Shown here: piece by piece, positions 6,390-7,829 of the stretch
Numbering within the stretch: position 1 is the stretch's first letter
How the letters are laid out: each line of letters begins with the position of its first letter
Assembly: GCA_028693975.1 (NCBI GenBank)
Contig: JAQUUF010000048.1
Location: 1-7,829, forward strand
Source of the DNA: Acidaminococcaceae bacterium
GTDB lineage: Bacteria > Bacillota > Negativicutes > Acidaminococcales > Acidaminococcaceae
Length of the DNA: 7,829 nt
Direction of reading: 5' to 3'
Notes under the pieces: model-generated
Databases searched by the model: none
What the model saw: only the letters and a program-made list of their open reading frames with translations
What the model was told of the DNA's origin: nothing
Made by a program: the position numbers and the translations under genes

Positions 6390-6647
6390 TTATAAATTGC
6401 TTTTAAGGCAGGACTCAATAGCAGCCTTGGCCGCAACTTCATCCTCGCCTTCCACTTGAACGGTAACCAGCATTCCTGCCTTAACACCTAAGCTCATCAC
6501 TGCAAAAACTCTCTTTAAGTCAGCGCTCTTATTATTGCAATGCATTGTAGCAGCAGACTTAAACTGACCGGCCGTCTTCACCAAAATACCTGCTGGTCTA
6601 GCATGAATACCTTGCTTATCTTGAATCACAAAAGAAAATTTAATCAC
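6390..6647 (-). CDS. ptsH: Phosphocarrier protein HPr, lacking the regulatory Ser46
   Basis: An 85-residue cytoplasmic phosphocarrier that receives phosphate from Enzyme I on His15 (GIHARPAG, residues 13-20) and passes it to sugar-specific EIIA proteins. Length and fold signature match the family. At the regulatory site, Firmicute HPr normally reads LKSIMGVMSLG with Ser46 phosphorylated by HPr kinase. This protein has LKRVFAVMSLGV, with Arg46. It should therefore transfer phosphate normally but cannot be phosphorylated at that position, so P-Ser-HPr/CcpA repression through this copy is not expected. The start is GTG at 6647, preceded by GAGGTGA 4 nt upstream. ptsI follows after 16 nt, so the two form the usual ptsHI operon. 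A second HPr copy elsewhere in the genome is possible. Confidence 0.95.
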   Translation of the reverse strand: MIKFSFVIQDKQGIHARPAGILVKTAGQFKSAATMHCNNKSADLKRVFAVMSLGVKAGMLVTVQVEGEDEVAAKAAIESCLKSNL

Positions 6648-6689
6648 TATTTCACCTCATTGTTTGGAGTAACTCACCCTAAGTCTTTT

Positions 6690-6717
6690 ATTTTGTATAT
6701 ATCCATCGTGTACTCAA
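6690..6717 (-). promoter_or_regulatory. Candidate ptsHI promoter
   Basis: TTGAGT (6712-6717), a 16-bp spacer and CAAAAT (6690-6695) on the minus strand, just beyond the terminator of the upstream gene. Both boxes match consensus at only four of six positions. A promoter is expected in this gap because a strong terminator precedes it, but the exact boxes are uncertain. A short palindrome, gagtaactc, lies at 6667-6675 between the promoter and the ribosome site. Confidence 0.35.
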
Positions 6718-6723
6718 CCTATT

Positions 6724-6762
6724 AGATAAAAATGGACGCAGGCCCAACTACTTCTGCGTCCA
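6724..6762 (-). terminator. Intrinsic terminator of the GGDEF gene
   Basis: On the minus strand TGGACGCAG (6754-6762) and CTGCGTCCA (6733-6741) form a perfect GC-rich 9-bp stem with a 12-nt loop. TTTTTATCT follows directly (6724-6732). The stem begins 18 nt after the stop codon of the signalling gene. On the plus strand there is no T-run after the stem, so it acts in one direction only. Confidence 0.92.
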
Positions 6763-6780
6763 AAGTACATTTACTTATAT

Positions 6781-7829
6781 TTATCTATGCATTCCGACAT
6801 TTTTTACTCGCTTCATATTATATAGCTGTTGGTCAGCATAATGGATACCTTTACGATACTCATCAAAACTAACTCTATCCACGCGTTCAGCACCAAAACT
6901 TATACCTGCCGGATATTGCAAACCAAGGCTAGCCAACTTATCATTGACCTCGGTTAGCATACTTATCATCTGAGGCTGAGTCCTATCTATGCTAAGCAGC
7001 ACAAACTCATCCCCACCAATTCTACACAATGATTCTCCATGAGTCATATATGACTTCAAAGTATTAACCACCGTCAATAAATAGTCATCGCCCATAGAAT
7101 GTCCATAATTATCATTCACATACTTGAGGTCGTTGCAATCGAGCTCTGCCACCGTAAACCTCTGGCCCCTCCGAACATACTCCTCTACCATAACACGGTA
7201 ATGCCGCCGGTTAAAGGCCCCCGTTAATTCATCAGTGATAGAATTTTTGTAGTTGGCTGCCGAAGCCTTCCGTTCTTCCACCAGATTGTCAAAGCTATAA
7301 ACATAACCTATAGGCCTACCCTCTATATTACGCAAAACTTTGCGCTCGGCGCTAAAAGTCAACTCTTCGCCCCTATTGTTTATGTAATTAAACAATAGTT
7401 TAAGTTCTTTCTCTTCTTGCTGCCATTTGACGATATTGAAGCTATGGCCCCGCTCTCCTTCGCGCAATTGTTCTGCATGAGTTCCTTCAACAACCTCTGC
7501 GCGTGTATCGAACATCTTGCAAAAACTATTATTGACCACCTTAATAATGTCGTGAGTATCAGTAACCATTATTGGCATAGGCAAATAATTTAAAATAAAG
7601 CGTAATTCCGTGCCCTCATCCCATAAGTCTGTGATATCTCTGGCATAACCCACTGTACCTATAACTTTATGATTCAGGTCAAATATGGGGGATTTATAGG
7701 TATTCAGATAGTGTATTCCATCCCCAAATTTCACCTTCTCTTCAAACATGAAACTCTTCCCCTGCTCAATAACAGGAGCTTCTGTTTCCATACAGACGTA
7801 CTCTCCTGCAGCATATTCCTCCGGCTCTA
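6781..7829 (-). CDS. PAS-PAS-GGDEF protein, probable diguanylate cyclase (5' end beyond the window)
   Basis: The C-terminal 348 residues of a signalling protein expected to make cyclic di-GMP from two GTP in response to a PAS-sensed cue. The frame is open through the right edge, where 12 codons precede the ATG at 7791, so that ATG is internal and the true start is outside. Visible parts: the end of a first PAS domain (residues 1-65, finishing YKSPIFDLNHKVIGTVGYAR then DIT), and a second PAS domain (about 75-185, YLPMPIMVTDTHDIIKVVNN). A GGDEF domain follows (about 195-345) with DELTGAFNRR, LDCNDLKYVNDNYGH, an intact RIGGDEF (GGDEF at 271-275) and ADQQLYNMK. The metal- and GTP-binding residues look intact, so activity is likely. 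The RxxD product-inhibition site is absent (Thr and Glu occupy its two key positions). It is the last gene of its unit, closed by the terminator at 6724-6762. No EAL or HD-GYP domain is visible. Confidence 0.92.
   Translation of the reverse strand, partial: EPEEYAAGEYVCMETEAPVIEQGKSFMFEEKVKFGDGIHYLNTYKSPIFDLNHKVIGTVGYARDITDLWDEGTELRFILNYLPMPIMVTDTHDIIKVVNNSFCKMFDTRAEVVEGTHAEQLREGERGHSFNIVKWQQEEKELKLLFNYINNRGEELTFSAERKVLRNIEGRPIGYVYSFDNLVEERKASAANYKNSITDELTGAFNRRHYRVMVEEYVRRGQRFTVAELDCNDLKYVNDNYGHSMGDDYLLTVVNTLKSYMTHGESLCRIGGDEFVLLSIDRTQPQMISMLTEVNDKLASLGLQYPAGISFGAERVDRVSFDEYRKGIHYADQQLYNMKRVKNVGMHR

Noticed and set aside
6374..6487. Longer N-terminus for Enzyme I starting at 6487
   Set aside because: It would overlap most of the second half of ptsH and add a non-homologous basic stretch. 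ATG 6373 gives the standard Enzyme I opening with its own ribosome site.
7789..7791. ATG at 7791 as the start of the PAS-GGDEF gene
   Set aside because: It falls in the middle of a PAS domain, the frame remains open to the window edge with PAS-like sequence, and there is no suitably spaced ribosome site for it.

Overview
The window looks like an ordinary chromosomal stretch of a moderately AT-rich Firmicute. The best guess is an anaerobe of the Negativicutes or Clostridia. Support for this comes from the strong AGGAGG-type ribosome sites, an ATP-type PEP carboxykinase, a compact 540-residue Enzyme I with a GSTNSH phospho-histidine loop, and an HPr carrying KRVFAVMSLGV. The placement is an inference; no ribosomal or marker gene is present. 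Every supported gene lies on the minus strand, so transcription runs from the right end to the left.

Layout in the direction of transcription: (1) a PAS-PAS-GGDEF signalling protein whose 5' end lies beyond the right edge, closed by a clear intrinsic terminator (about 6724-6762); (2) ptsH-ptsI, the general phosphotransferase proteins HPr and Enzyme I; (3) a 123-bp intergenic region with a good promoter (extended -10) for pckA; (4) a probable three-gene unit of pckA, an SH3-like lipoprotein and an MdtG/PmrA-like MFS exporter, with an 11-nt gap and then an overlapping TGA/TTG; (5) a gap of about 80 bp with a second good promoter; (6) a gamma-class carbonic anhydrase-like protein followed 24 nt later by a small unknown membrane protein that runs off the left edge.

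The central genes sit at the PEP/oxaloacetate/CO2 node. PckA interconverts oxaloacetate and PEP with release or fixation of CO2. Enzyme I and HPr spend PEP to energise sugar uptake. A gamma-carbonic anhydrase could interconvert CO2 and bicarbonate. The lipoprotein and exporter have no evident metabolic link.

No mobile element, CRISPR array, RNA gene, phage gene or defence system was seen. Three points deserve a second look. The pckA and carbonic-anhydrase leaders share a near-identical palindrome (AAGTA(AT)TACTTG) between the -10 box and the ribosome site. HPr has Arg at the position of regulatory Ser46. The pckA-linked SH3 lipoprotein has no known function.
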